Assembly: GCF_000507185.2 (NCBI RefSeq)
Contig: NZ_AYTM02000002.1
Span: forward strand, 2,007,501 to 2,071,500
Origin: Pseudomonas syringae KCTC 12500
GTDB taxonomy: Bacteria > Pseudomonadota > Gammaproteobacteria > Pseudomonadales > Pseudomonadaceae
Length of the DNA stretch: 64,000 nucleotides
Direction of reading: 5' to 3'
Shown: one piece after another, positions 34,841 through 44,853 of the stretch
Numbering within the stretch: position 1 is the stretch's first letter
Layout: the number at the start of each line of letters is the position of its first letter
Notes under the pieces: model-generated
The model's database searches: none
Told to the model about the DNA's origin: nothing
Seen by the model: the letters and a program-made list of their open reading frames with translations, nothing else
Position numbers and translations under genes: made by a program

Positions 34841-37108
34841 TCAAAAATCCTTGCGTAACTGCACGCCGAAATAACGCTCGTCATCACGCGGTACGGATCG
34901 GTAAACGTAATTCCCGCCGGTGGCGAGCATTGGCGAATAGGACTTGTCGGCCAGGTTCTTGCCCAGCAGTGCAACGCGCCAGCCGCTGTTGTAATCCGCC
35001 AGTGCCACGCTGGCGTTCCAGATGCCGTAAGCGCCCTGTTTGGTGTCCGGGTTCTGGCTGATGTCGTACTGCACTTCGCTCTGCCAGCTGTAATCGGTGC
35101 CCAGTTCGATATCCAGGCCGTTATCCAGCGGGATGGTGTAGTCGGCGCGCACGTAGCTTTTCCAGTCCGGGCTGTACGGCAGGGTTTTACCGTCGACGTT
35201 GCAGGACGCCGCCGCACCGGCCGGGCAGGCGAAGCTGTCGATGCGTGCTCTGGTGTAGGACAGCGCCCCGGAGAATTTCAGGTTTCGGGTGGCTTGCAGG
35301 GCGTAATCCAGCTCGACGCCTTCGGTGCTGACACTGCCGGCGTTGATCAGGCGCGTCACGACCTGTCCGGCAACACTGTCGAAGAAATTCGCCTGATAGT
35401 TGTCGTACTCGCTGTGGAACACCGCCAGATTGGTGGTCAGGCGATTGTTCCAGGTGGTGGCCTTGAGGCCGACCTCCCAGGTGTTCGAGGTTTCCGGCTT
35501 GAGCGCCTCGGTGTCACGCGGCTGCATGTTGAAGAACACGTTGTAGGCCGGGCCTTTGTAGCCGCGCGAGTAGGTGATGTAGGTCATCACACTGTCGCTC
35601 AGGTCGTACTGCAAACCGAGACGCCCGGACTCGCCGTCTTCATCCACCGAGCCGGAACTGCTGGTCGCTGGCTGAATGCCGCTGACAGTCGTAGCCGATG
35701 TCGATACGCGGCGATGATCGTATTCCAGATCATCATGGGTCCAGCGTGCCCCAACAATCGCTCGCAAGTCCGGTGTGAAGTTGAACGTGGTTTCGCCGAA
35801 CACCGAATAGCTGTCGGTGGTGGTGCTGTAGTCGGCGATGCCGCGATCCTGAGTCGTCGGTGTGATCAGCGTGCGCTGATAGGTCTCGTCGCTCTTGCCG
35901 TGCATGTAAAACAGACCGCCGACGTATTCGACAAACTGGCCTTTCGGCGACGCCAGACGCAGCTCCTGGGAATACTGGTTGAACGCCAGATCGCCCTTGT
36001 CTTCGGTGCCGGGGAACGCCGCAGTGACAGTGCCAAGCCGGTCGCCGTCCTGATACTGCGTGTTGTCCCAGCCGCGCCAGGCGGTGATAGAGGTCAGGGT
36101 GTAGTCGCCCAGTTGCCAGTCGAGCTGACCGGACAGGCCTTTGTTGACGTCCTCGACATGGCTGCGGTAATCGCTGACGACATTGCGGTTATCGCTGTCG
36201 GCACGTACCGGCGCCAGGGCACTGGCGAAGGACGGGGTCAGCGCTTTGCTCACCACACCGTTGGGCGCATCGTCATGGGACTGCATGTAGTCCGCTGCGA
36301 GGGTGAAGGTGATGTCGTCATTGGGCGTGAATTCCAGCTTGCCGCGTGCGCCCTTGCGGTTGTAGCCGTTGATTTCCTGACCATTGAGCTTGTTATCGAC
36401 ATTGCCGTCATAGCTGCCGAACAACGTCGTGATCGAGCCTTTGAGGGTCTGCGGAATCAGGCTGCCGCCAATACCGAAACGGGTGCGGCTTTCATTGCCG
36501 CTGTAATAGGACTGATCGATGTAACCGTGAGTCTCTTCGGTCGGTGCCTTGGTGGTGACGTTGAGCACGCCCGCCGAAGCGTTCTTGCCGAACAGCGTGC
36601 CTTGCGGGCCGCGCAGCACTTCGATGCGTTCCAGGTCGAGCAAGTCCAGCGTGGCCTGACCCGGACGCGCATACACCACACCATCGATCACAGTGGCCAC
36701 CGTCGGTTCGACGCCTGGCGAGGTGGAAATGGTGCCGACACCGCGAACGAACAGCGAAGTGTCCTTGTTGGAAGCCCCGGTGCGGAAATTCAACGATGGC
36801 ACCTGCTGCACGATGCTGGCCACGCCATTACGGTTATCGCGTTCCAGTTGTTCGCCCTCGATCACGGACACGGCGACCGGTACTTTTTGCAGCGATTCTT
36901 CGCGGCGTGTGGCGGTCACGGTCACCGATTCCAGCGCTACTGTTTCTGTATTCTGCCCTGCCGCTGTCTCTGCCATGGCCGGAACACACGGCAATGCCGT
37001 CAGCCCCATCAGCAACCACCCACAACGGCGCCCCCGCGCCGTATGAGCCTGATCGATCGCCTGCGCCAGAAGCGTGTGTCTGACGCTATCCCCACCTGTT
37101 GTGTGCAT
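34841..37108 (-). CDS. TonB-dependent outer membrane receptor
   Basis: About 755 residues from the ATG at MHTTGGDSVRH; an in-frame ATG at 37156 is the alternative. A signal-type segment (WLLMGLTALPCVPAMA) is followed by a TonB-box-like ESVTVTATRREESLQKVPV, plug domain with LERIEVLRGPQGTLFGKNASAGVLNV, and a 22-stranded barrel ending in YFGVQLRKDF. It imports a scarce ligand using TonB energy. Gene context points to an organosulfur ligand, although siderophore use cannot be excluded. A LacI-type operator lies upstream. Confidence 0.9.
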   Translation of the reverse strand: MHTTGGDSVRHTLLAQAIDQAHTARGRRCGWLLMGLTALPCVPAMAETAAGQNTETVALESVTVTATRREESLQKVPVAVSVIEGEQLERDNRNGVASIVQQVPSLNFRTGASNKDTSLFVRGVGTISTSPGVEPTVATVIDGVVYARPGQATLDLLDLERIEVLRGPQGTLFGKNASAGVLNVTTKAPTEETHGYIDQSYYSGNESRTRFGIGGSLIPQTLKGSITTLFGSYDGNVDNKLNGQEINGYNRKGARGKLEFTPNDDITFTLAADYMQSHDDAPNGVVSKALTPSFASALAPVRADSDNRNVVSDYRSHVEDVNKGLSGQLDWQLGDYTLTSITAWRGWDNTQYQDGDRLGTVTAAFPGTEDKGDLAFNQYSQELRLASPKGQFVEYVGGLFYMHGKSDETYQRTLITPTTQDRGIADYSTTTDSYSVFGETTFNFTPDLRAIVGARWTHDDLEYDHRRVSTSATTVSGIQPATSSSGSVDEDGESGRLGLQYDLSDSVMTYITYSRGYKGPAYNVFFNMQPRDTEALKPETSNTWEVGLKATTWNNRLTTNLAVFHSEYDNYQANFFDSVAGQVVTRLINAGSVSTEGVELDYALQATRNLKFSGALSYTRARIDSFACPAGAAASCNVDGKTLPYSPDWKSYVRADYTIPLDNGLDIELGTDYSWQSEVQYDISQNPDTKQGAYGIWNASVALADYNSGWRVALLGKNLADKSYSPMLATGGNYVYRSVPRDDERYFGVQLRKDF

Positions 37109-37225
37109 CTGCGTGCCTACCTGAAATATGCGCTGATCCGACAGTGCGATGCGCACTGGCGCCTATGCGTGCTGACTAAACCGGGTCCGGGCATTCGCGG
37201 TGGCGAGTAGCAGACAAACCATCTT

Positions 37226-37239
37226 TGTTAGCGCTAACA
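37226..37239. promoter_or_regulatory. LacI-family operator palindrome
   Basis: TGTTAGCGCTAACA is a perfect 14-bp palindrome with the central CG step typical of LacI/GalR operators. It lies between the divergent receptor and LacI-type genes, 88 bp before the latter. Confidence 0.75.
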
Positions 37240-37327
37240 TCGCCAGTATCAGGAAACGACTGATAGATCGTCCAATACTGAAAAATTAGTTTTATATTCT
37301 TTTTACTTTTATGCGAAGTGATCGAGC

Positions 37328-38374
37328 ATGGCCGACGAGAAGCCTCTGATACGCAAACGCCGAGGCGCAGGCCGGGTGACGATCACCGCCGTGGCGCGTC
37401 AGGCAGGGGTGTCGGCCATTACCGTGTCGCGCTATTTCAATCAACCGGAACAGGTTTCGTCCGAACTGCGCGAGCGGATTGCGAGCACAGTCAGTGCACT
37501 GGGCTACGTGCCCAATCTGGTTGCTGGCGGCCTGGCATCGGCACGCAGCCGGGTGGTAGCGATGGTAATTCCCAACATCTCCGGGCCGATCTTTGCCAAT
37601 ACCATTCAGGGCTTCAGCGACACACTGAGCCGGCACGGTTTCCAGTTGCTGCTGGCGTCCAGCTACTTTTCCGCAGAGCAGGAGGAAAGCGCAGTGCGGG
37701 CGTTCCTGGGCTGGTCACCGGCGGCACTGGTGCTGACCAGCCGCTTTCACAGCCCTGCTACCGAGAACATGATCGAGCAGACCGATGTCCCGGTGATCGA
37801 AACCTGGGACCATCAACCCGACCGCAGCCCGATCCAGATCGGCTTTTCGCACTACGACGTCGGCGTGATGGCAGCCCGTTATCTGCATGACAAAGGCTAC
37901 CGTCGCATCGCATTCGTACAGAACAGCATCGCGGGCGACTTCAGCGCACTGGAGCGTCGCGACGGCTATGCCGCAACCGTGGAAGGGCTAGGTATCACGC
38001 CGTGGGTTTTCGTCCCGGACGCGGATCGAGCGCCCTTCGAGGCTGGCAAACAGGCGATGGACACCCTGATGAACCAAGCGCCCCGCCCTGACGCGATCTT
38101 CTTCGCCAACGACAACCTGGCAGCCGGCGCCCTGCTCGCCAGCCAGCGCGCAGGCCTGAGCATTCCACAGGATTGTGCCGTGATGGGCTTTGGCGATTAC
38201 GCCTTCGCAGAAATGATGCTGCCCAGCCTGACCACCATCAAACCGCCCGCCCTGCAGATCGGCGTAATGGCTGCGACGCGGGTGCTTGAAAGCCTCGGTG
38301 TATTACCGCTAGAGGGAGAAGTACAACGCCTGAATCTGCTGGAGTGCAGCCTGGTGGAACGGGAGAGTACCTGA
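37328..38374 (+). CDS. LacI-family transcriptional regulator
   Basis: 348 residues. N-terminal helix-turn-helix VTITAVARQAGVSAITVSRYF with the hinge NLVAGGLASARS, then a periplasmic-binding-protein-like effector domain (MVIPNISGPIFANTIQGFSD, FFANDNLAAGALLASQRAG). Most similar in feel to GntR-type gluconate regulators. It is divergent from the TonB receptor with a perfect palindrome in between, so it probably represses the receptor–monooxygenase–binding protein operon and itself. The effector molecule is unknown. Confidence 0.88.
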   Translation: MADEKPLIRKRRGAGRVTITAVARQAGVSAITVSRYFNQPEQVSSELRERIASTVSALGYVPNLVAGGLASARSRVVAMVIPNISGPIFANTIQGFSDTLSRHGFQLLLASSYFSAEQEESAVRAFLGWSPAALVLTSRFHSPATENMIEQTDVPVIETWDHQPDRSPIQIGFSHYDVGVMAARYLHDKGYRRIAFVQNSIAGDFSALERRDGYAATVEGLGITPWVFVPDADRAPFEAGKQAMDTLMNQAPRPDAIFFANDNLAAGALLASQRAGLSIPQDCAVMGFGDYAFAEMMLPSLTTIKPPALQIGVMAATRVLESLGVLPLEGEVQRLNLLECSLVEREST

Positions 38375-38395
38375 GCCCGGCGCAATCTCGAGCCT

Positions 38396-38520
38396 ACGCT
38401 GGAGCGTGAGGAACGATGACCCTGTAACCATCGTGCGACGCTCCGCGTCGCATGCCGTTCTGGACGCTCCGCGTCCTCTCCTGATTATGTGGCGCGGCGC
38501 AGAACGTGAGGGACGATAGT
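38396..38520. repeat. REP element cluster (P. syringae type)
   Basis: Contains CGCTGGAGCGTGAGGAACG, CGACGCTCCGCGTCG (short palindrome), GGACGCTCCGCGTCC and a last AACGTGAGGGACGATAG. The same ATGCCGTTC-GGACGCTC motif recurs at 48527-48552. It fills the space between convergent genes. Confidence 0.65.
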
Positions 38521-38543
38521 TGTAACCGCCCCCCACGCCCCGA

Positions 38544-40538
38544 TCAACGCACCAGGTGCAGGAACTGCATATGCCGTTCGTACTGATCGAGCACGTCGTT
38601 GATGACTTGTTCCTTGGTGTAACCCACCAGGTCGTAGTCCTGACTACCCTCGCTCAAGTGCACCTCGGCGCGGTAGTAGCGGCGGTTGTTCAATTGCTTG
38701 GAGCCCATGCCGCCTCGGGCGAACGACGGAGTGAAGAAGCCTTTCATCTGCACTTGGTAAATGAACGGACGTTCTTCACCATGGCCGATTTCCAGGGTCA
38801 CCGAGTCGTTGGACGGGTCAGGTACGTTGACCACATTCAAGCCCTTCTCGACGAACACCGCCGTCACTTCTTCAATCGCCGGACGCACGGTCTGATCGAG
38901 GAAGCGATACACCTCGTCTCGCGACGGGTAATGCACCGCCTGGCTCAGACGCTGACGCCAGCCGCCGCGTCGTGAACCGGACACTGGCGCCAGCGAGTAC
39001 AACTGGGCGATCTTGCGCTGCGACTCCATGACGAACGCCTTGTGCAGCCCCCACATCATCAGCAACAGAATCAACGAGAATGGCAACGACGTCAGCACCA
39101 CGGCCGATTTCAGCGCATCGATGCTGCCCGAGAACAGCAAGCCACTGGTGATCAACGCCGTGGCCACACCCCAGAACACCCGCAGCCATTTCGGACCGTC
39201 TTCGTCAGGGTTGCCGCCTTTGGCTGACAGTGTCGACAGCACCACCGTGCCCGAATCGGCCGAGGTGACGAAGAACACGAAGCTGATGAACACCGTGACC
39301 GCGATGACCGTCTTGCTCCACGGATAGGTTTCCAGCAGCAGGTACAGGGTCATCGACGGATCATCGATAGCCGATTGACCCAGCGCCGTCATGCCGTGGT
39401 TGAGCACTTGATCGATGGCGCTGTTGCCGAAGATCGACATCCAGGCCAGGGTGAAACCCAGCGGGATCAGCAACACACCGAAGACGAACTCGCGGATGGT
39501 CCGGCCACGGGAGATACGCGCAATGAACAGGCCTACGAACGGCGCCCAGGCAATCCACCAGGCCCAATAGAACACCGTCCAGCCGCCCAGCCAGTCACTC
39601 GGCTCGTTATAGGCGTACACGTCGAAACTCTTGCTCGGCAGTGCGCCCAGGTAGTCACCGATGTTCTGCACAAGTGTATTAAGCAAATGCTGAGTCGGGC
39701 CGGCAAACAGCACGAACAGCAACAGCGCACAGGCCAGCAGCATGTTGATGTCGGACATGACGCGTACGCCCTTGTCGACCCCGGCGATCGCTACCAGAAT
39801 CGCCGCGCCCATCATCAGGGTGATCAGGCCGACCTGAATCCAGTGGGTGTGCGCCACGCCGAACAGGTAGTCCAGACCGGAATTGAGGTGCAGCACCCCG
39901 AAGCCCATGTCTGCGCCGAGCCCGAAGATGGTCGCAATAATGCCGAAGCCATCGACCGCATAGCCAATAGGGCCATTGATGCGTTTGCCGATCAGCGGAT
40001 ACAGCGCCGAGCGCAGGGCCAGCGGCAGGTTATGGCGATAAGCGAAATAGGCCAGCGCCATACCGACGAACGCGAACACGCCCCAGCCATGCAGACCCCA
40101 GTGCAGAAACAGCAACTGCATGCCCTGGCGTGCTGCTTCGGCGGTACCGCCCTCGCCCTGCGGTGGCTGCAGCAGGTGCGTCAGGGGTTCTGAAACGCAG
40201 AAAAAGAACAGCGTGATGCTGATGCCGGCGGCAAACAGCATGCCGGCCCATGACAGGTAACTGAACTCGGGTTCGTCGTGGTCGGCACCGAGCTTGATCT
40301 TGCCGAAGCCCGACAAGGCGGTGACCACCACGAAGACCAGGTACAGGGTCATGACCATCATGTAGTACCAGCCTACCGTGTTGGCCGCCCAGTTTTGCGC
40401 CGCCAGCAGCCATTCGCCGCTGGCTTGCGGGAACGCGATCACGACGATGCCGAAAATCAGAATAAAACTCGCAGCGAAATAGAACACTGGAGCATTCATG
40501 CGAACCATGCCGCTTGAAGAGGAACTCGAAGAACTCAT
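38544..40538 (-). CDS. betT: Choline/betaine transporter, BCCT family
   Basis: 664 residues with about 12 membrane helices; the BCCT core is seen in MGFGVLHLNSGLDYLFG and YWAWWIAWAPFVGLFIARISRGRTIREF. A long cytoplasmic C-terminal tail (after ~520) is typical of BetT, which takes up choline for glycine betaine synthesis and osmoprotection. A Ser-rich N-terminus (MSSSSSSSSG) is unusual. A BetI-like operator lies about 100 bp upstream. The symbol is given from family resemblance. Confidence 0.85.
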   Translation of the reverse strand: MSSSSSSSSGMVRMNAPVFYFAASFILIFGIVVIAFPQASGEWLLAAQNWAANTVGWYYMMVMTLYLVFVVVTALSGFGKIKLGADHDEPEFSYLSWAGMLFAAGISITLFFFCVSEPLTHLLQPPQGEGGTAEAARQGMQLLFLHWGLHGWGVFAFVGMALAYFAYRHNLPLALRSALYPLIGKRINGPIGYAVDGFGIIATIFGLGADMGFGVLHLNSGLDYLFGVAHTHWIQVGLITLMMGAAILVAIAGVDKGVRVMSDINMLLACALLLFVLFAGPTQHLLNTLVQNIGDYLGALPSKSFDVYAYNEPSDWLGGWTVFYWAWWIAWAPFVGLFIARISRGRTIREFVFGVLLIPLGFTLAWMSIFGNSAIDQVLNHGMTALGQSAIDDPSMTLYLLLETYPWSKTVIAVTVFISFVFFVTSADSGTVVLSTLSAKGGNPDEDGPKWLRVFWGVATALITSGLLFSGSIDALKSAVVLTSLPFSLILLLMMWGLHKAFVMESQRKIAQLYSLAPVSGSRRGGWRQRLSQAVHYPSRDEVYRFLDQTVRPAIEEVTAVFVEKGLNVVNVPDPSNDSVTLEIGHGEERPFIYQVQMKGFFTPSFARGGMGSKQLNNRRYYRAEVHLSEGSQDYDLVGYTKEQVINDVLDQYERHMQFLHLVR

Positions 40539-40636
40539 CGGTTGAGTACCTCCGGACTGATAAAACCAATTGCAAAAAGCGGATACGGCAAGGGTAAGCC
40601 TCCTGTTGTGAGCGGGCAGCGAACCACCGGTTTAAC

Positions 40637-40652
40637 TTGAACGAGCGTTCAA
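40637..40652. promoter_or_regulatory. BetI-like operator
   Basis: TTGAACG-AG-CGTTCAA is a perfect dyad of 7-bp arms, matching the type of site bound by the choline-responsive TetR-family repressor BetI. It is ~100 bp before betT. Confidence 0.6.
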
Positions 40653-41025
40653 TTTAAACATGAAAACACCCGCGAGACCTAATCGCAGGCCGGTGAATGC
40701 TGGCTCAGGCCTGGGTATGACGCGTGCTCGAGCGGGTTCGTTCCCACGCTAAAGAGGCCATTTTCAGCCCCCCAAACGCGCTGTTTGCAAACATCCGCAG
40801 CACTTTGATTCCGGTCTTAACGCGATGCACACCCTCCTCGCACCAATCTGTTACCTGCCGCCCCAAAACTGCGCAAAAAGTCATTCAGGTAACAGAACAG
40901 CGCTCCTCTCGGGCCAATGCTTGCGCGCTGACCAAAACCGCAAGGCTCCGGAAATAAAGCCTTGCAGGCCAATTCGACGGCTTAAAAACAACAGCAGCGA
41001 AAAGTTGGTCTTTTGATTGCATATG

Positions 41026-41039
41026 CTTGTATGTACAAG
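41026..41039. promoter_or_regulatory. HutC-like operator before hutU
   Basis: CTTGTA-TG-TACAAG dyad with the TGTA-N2-TACA core of Pseudomonas HutC (urocanate-sensing GntR repressor) sites, 110 bp before the hutU start. Confidence 0.7.
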
Positions 41040-41148
41040 TAGAGACAGGCTAAACATTCTGTCTGCTGCCCACTTGAATCAGCCTGCTTCGCCAGGCGCT
41101 GTTCGCCCTTCATCGGGGTGGTTCGAATTGATCGCCGAGGATTTTTTT

Positions 41149-42846
41149 GTGACCGAGAATAACCAAGACCTGAAGCAGGACTGGACCCGTCATCGCGAAG
41201 GCGTCGTACGGGCTGCACGCGGTACTCAATTGACCGCCAAGAGCTGGCTGACCGAAGCGCCGCTGCGCATGTTGATGAACAACCTCGACCCGGAAGTTGC
41301 CGAAAACCCCAATGAGCTGGTGGTTTACGGTGGCATCGGTCGCGCTGCGCGCAATTGGGAGTGCTACGACAAGATCGTCGAAAGCCTCACTCAGCTCAAC
41401 GATGATGAAACCTTGCTGGTGCAGTCCGGCAAGCCGGTCGGCGTATTCAAGACCCACAGAAATGCCCCGCGCGTGCTGATCGCCAACTCCAACCTGGTGC
41501 CGCACTGGGCCAGTTGGGAGCACTTCAACGAACTGGATGCCAAGGGCCTGGCCATGTATGGCCAGATGACCGCCGGCAGCTGGATCTACATCGGCAGCCA
41601 GGGCATCGTGCAAGGCACTTACGAAACCTTCGTCGAAGCCGGTCGCCAGCACTATGACGGCAACCTCAAGGGTCGCTGGGTGCTGACCGCAGGCCTGGGC
41701 GGCATGGGTGGCGCGCAGCCGCTGGCCGCGACATTAGCCGGGGCCTGCTCGCTGAACATCGAATGTCAGCAGAGCCGCATTGATTTCCGTATCAAGACCC
41801 GCTACGTAGACGAACAGGCCGCTGATCTCGATGACGCACTGGCGCGTATCGCCAAATACACGGCCGAAGGCAAAGCCATCTCCATCGCCCTATGTGGCAA
41901 CGCGGCGGATATCCTGCCGGAAATGGTCCGTCGCGGTGTGCGCCCGGACATGGTCACCGACCAGACCAGCGCCCACGACCCGCTCAATGGCTACCTGCCC
42001 AAAGGCTGGACCTGGGACGAGTACCGTGCCCGTTCGGTGAGCGAGCCGGCCAGTGTGGTCAAGGCCGCCAAGCAGTCGATGGCCGAGCACGTCGAAGCCA
42101 TGCTCGCCTTCCAGCAAGCCGGCATTCCGACCTTTGACTATGGCAACAATATTCGCCAGATGGCCAAGGAAGTCGGCGTCACCAACGCCTTCGATTTCCC
42201 GGGCTTCGTCCCCGCCTACATCCGTCCGCTGTTCTGCCGTGGCATCGGGCCGTTCCGCTGGGCCGCGCTGTCAGGTGACCCGCAGGACATCTACAAGACC
42301 GACGCCAAGGTCAAAGAACTGATTCCGGATGACGAGCACCTGCACAACTGGCTGGACATGGCCCGCGAGCGCATCAGCTTCCAGGGCCTGCCGGCGCGTA
42401 TCTGCTGGGTCGGCCTGGGTCAACGCGCCAAACTGGGTCTGGCCTTCAACGAGATGGTCCGCAGTGGCGAGTTGTCGGCACCGGTGGTAATCGGTCGTGA
42501 TCACCTGGACTCCGGCTCGGTCGCCAGCCCCAACCGCGAAACCGAATCCATGCGTGATGGCTCTGATGCCGTCTCCGACTGGCCGCTGCTAAATGCCCTG
42601 CTCAATACCGCCAGCGGTGCGACCTGGGTCTCGCTGCACCACGGCGGCGGCGTGGGCATGGGCTTTTCGCAGCATTCCGGCATGGTGATCGTCTGCGACG
42701 GCACCGATGAGGCCGCCGAGCGTATCGCCCGCGTATTGCACAACGACCCGGCTACCGGGGTGATGCGTCATGCCGATGCCGGCTACGAAATCGCTATCGA
42801 CTGTGCCAAAGAGCAGGGCTTGAACCTGCCAATGATCGGACGTTGA
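41149..42846 (+). CDS. hutU: Urocanate hydratase
   Basis: About 565 residues from a GTG preceded by CGAGG; the frame is open upstream, but homology starts here ([17 protein letters not shown]). Typical motifs include [26 protein letters not shown] (NAD+ binding), the catalytic-type Cys in [12 protein letters not shown] and [13 protein letters not shown]. It converts urocanate to imidazolone propionate, the second step of histidine breakdown. First gene of the hut operon here. Confidence 0.96.
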   Translation: MTENNQDLKQDWTRHREGVVRAARGTQLTAKSWLTEAPLRMLMNNLDPEVAENPNELVVYGGIGRAARNWECYDKIVESLTQLNDDETLLVQSGKPVGVFKTHRNAPRVLIANSNLVPHWASWEHFNELDAKGLAMYGQMTAGSWIYIGSQGIVQGTYETFVEAGRQHYDGNLKGRWVLTAGLGGMGGAQPLAATLAGACSLNIECQQSRIDFRIKTRYVDEQAADLDDALARIAKYTAEGKAISIALCGNAADILPEMVRRGVRPDMVTDQTSAHDPLNGYLPKGWTWDEYRARSVSEPASVVKAAKQSMAEHVEAMLAFQQAGIPTFDYGNNIRQMAKEVGVTNAFDFPGFVPAYIRPLFCRGIGPFRWAALSGDPQDIYKTDAKVKELIPDDEHLHNWLDMARERISFQGLPARICWVGLGQRAKLGLAFNEMVRSGELSAPVVIGRDHLDSGSVASPNRETESMRDGSDAVSDWPLLNALLNTASGATWVSLHHGGGVGMGFSQHSGMVIVCDGTDEAAERIARVLHNDPATGVMRHADAGYEIAIDCAKEQGLNLPMIGR

Positions 42847-42959
42847 CAACGTTGTCGGTCATCAGGCCGACACACGTCGGGGACGGGCATGAGCATGCCC
42901 ACGGGCCGGATGCCTACTTGAAGCTGCCGTCATCCATTTCAGGCTTAGGAGCATCGACA

Positions 42960-43928
42960 ATGAATATGAAAAAGGCCCTGCTGACCACATTGGTATCCGC
43001 TGGCCTGCTCGCCAGCGCAGGCGCAAGTCAGGCTGCCGGCTGGTGCGAATCAGGCAAGCCGGTGAAATTCGCCGGTCTTAACTGGGAAAGCGCGATGCTG
43101 CTGACCGACATTCTGCAGGTGGTTCTGGACAAGGGTTACGGCTGCACCGTTGACGCCCTGCCCGGCAATTCCATCGCCATGGAAAACGCCTTGGGCACCA
43201 ACGACATCCAGATCTTTGCCGAAGAATGGGTCGGCCGCAGCGAGGTCTGGAACAAGGCCGCCGCTGCCGGCAAGGTGGTCGGTGTCGGCGCGCCGATCGT
43301 CGGCGCAGTGGAAGGCTGGTACGTGCCGCGCTATGTGATCGAAGGCGACGCCAAACGCAAGCTGGAAGCCAAGGCACCCAACCTGAAATCCATCAGCGAC
43401 CTGGCCCAGTATTCAGCCGTGTTCAAGGATCAGGAAGAGCCTGGCAAGGGGCGCTTCTACAACTGCCCGGCCGGCTGGACCTGTGAGCTGGAAAACAGCG
43501 AAATGCTCAAGAGCTACGGCCTGGAAAGCAAATACACCAACTTCCGCCCAGGCACCGGTCCGGCGCTGGATGCGGCGATTCTGTCCAGCTACAAACGTGG
43601 CGAGCCGATCCTGACCTACTATTGGTCACCCACGCCGCTCATGGGTCAGGTAGACCTGGTGCGTCTGGAAGAGAAAGCCGGGGTCAACAAGACGATCGAT
43701 ATCAAGGTCGGCGTGTCCAAAGTGTTCCACGATGAGGCCCCTGAGCTGGTCGCCATCCTGGAAAAGGTCAACCTGCCGATCGACCTGCTCAACCAGAACC
43801 TGGGGCGCATGGCCAAGGAACGCATCGAATCGCCGAAGCTGGCGAAGATTTTCCTGAAAGAGCACCCCGAAGTCTGGCACAAATGGGTCAGCGAAGACGC
43901 CGCGAAGAAGGTGGACGCTTCGTTGTAA
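42960..43928 (+). CDS. hutX: Histidine ABC transporter, substrate-binding protein HutX
   Basis: 322 residues from ATG with TAGGAG 8 nt upstream; signal peptide ends ASQA-AG. A ProX/OpuAC-type binding fold: FAGLNWESAMLLTDILQVVL, DIQIFAEEWVGRSEVW, and YYWSPTPLMGQVDLVRLEE. Proteins of this type bind glycine betaine; the position between hutU and hutWV indicates the HutXWV histidine importer known in Pseudomonas. Confidence 0.88.
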   Translation: MNMKKALLTTLVSAGLLASAGASQAAGWCESGKPVKFAGLNWESAMLLTDILQVVLDKGYGCTVDALPGNSIAMENALGTNDIQIFAEEWVGRSEVWNKAAAAGKVVGVGAPIVGAVEGWYVPRYVIEGDAKRKLEAKAPNLKSISDLAQYSAVFKDQEEPGKGRFYNCPAGWTCELENSEMLKSYGLESKYTNFRPGTGPALDAAILSSYKRGEPILTYYWSPTPLMGQVDLVRLEEKAGVNKTIDIKVGVSKVFHDEAPELVAILEKVNLPIDLLNQNLGRMAKERIESPKLAKIFLKEHPEVWHKWVSEDAAKKVDASL

Positions 43929-44001
43929 ACGACCGGGCTGTCGGACCGAACGGTTCGACAGCCCTGTCGTTGACCCGACACACCTCATTTGAGAGCCGCT
44001 T

Positions 44002-44853
44002 ATGTTTCCTGAAAGCTTCACTTTCTCGATCGCCAACTGGGTCAACGATGGCGTCGACTCACTGGTCACGCAGTACGGCGATGTGTTCCGGCACATCTCC
44101 GACACCCTGCTATGGGCCATCGTCAACCTCGAAGGCCTGCTGCGCATGGCGCCGTGGTGGCTGATGCTGATGATCGTCGGCGGCATTGCCTGGCACGCGA
44201 CACGCAAGATCGTCACGACGCTGGTCATCGTCGGCCTGCTGTTTCTGGTCGGTGCGGTCGGGTTGTGGGACAAGCTGATGCAAACCCTGGCGCTGATGCT
44301 GGTCGCCACGATCATCGCGGTGCTGATCGGCATTCCGCTGGGCATCCTTTCGGCACGCAGCAATCGTCTGCGCTCGGTGCTGATGCCGCTGCTCGACATC
44401 ATGCAGACCATGCCCAGCTTCGTGTACCTGATCCCGGTGCTGATGCTGTTCGGTCTGGGCAAGGTTCCGGCGATCTTCGCCACAGTGATTTACGCCGCGC
44501 CGCCGCTGATTCGTCTGACCGATCTGGGCATTCGCCAGGTGGATGGTGAAGTAATGGAGGCCATCAACGCGTTCGGCGCCAATCGCTGGCAGCAACTGTT
44601 CGGTGTGCAACTGCCGTTGGCGATGCCGAGCATCATGGCCGGGATCAACCAGACCACCATGATGGCGTTGTCGATGGTGGTGATTGCCTCGATGATCGGT
44701 GCACGCGGGCTTGGCGAAGACGTTCTGGTGGGCATTCAGACCCTCAACGTCGGGCGCGGGCTGGAAGCGGGCCTGGCTATTGTCATTCTGGCGGTCGTCA
44801 TCGACCGTATCACGCAGGCCTATGGCCGCCCACGGCATGAGGCGCACAAATGA
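44002..44853 (+). CDS. hutW: Histidine ABC transporter, permease HutW
   Basis: 283 residues, about six helices. The cytoplasmic EAA loop is seen in [30 protein letters not shown]. ProW/OpuAB family. Its stop overlaps the hutV start (ATGA). It forms the inner-membrane channel of HutXWV. Confidence 0.88.
   Translation: MFPESFTFSIANWVNDGVDSLVTQYGDVFRHISDTLLWAIVNLEGLLRMAPWWLMLMIVGGIAWHATRKIVTTLVIVGLLFLVGAVGLWDKLMQTLALMLVATIIAVLIGIPLGILSARSNRLRSVLMPLLDIMQTMPSFVYLIPVLMLFGLGKVPAIFATVIYAAPPLIRLTDLGIRQVDGEVMEAINAFGANRWQQLFGVQLPLAMPSIMAGINQTTMMALSMVVIASMIGARGLGEDVLVGIQTLNVGRGLEAGLAIVILAVVIDRITQAYGRPRHEAHK

Larger units (their letters stand above)
40539..41148. other. Divergent betT–hutU intergenic region
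   Basis: 610 bp without a convincing gene. It holds a BetI-like dyad (40637-40652), a REP-like fragment near 40728-40755 and a HutC-like operator (41026-41039). Short open frames here lack ribosome sites or similarity. Confidence 0.6.

Noticed and set aside
35294..37210. 638-residue plus-strand frame opposite the TonB receptor
   Set aside because: Antisense of a full-length receptor; no ribosome site or motifs.
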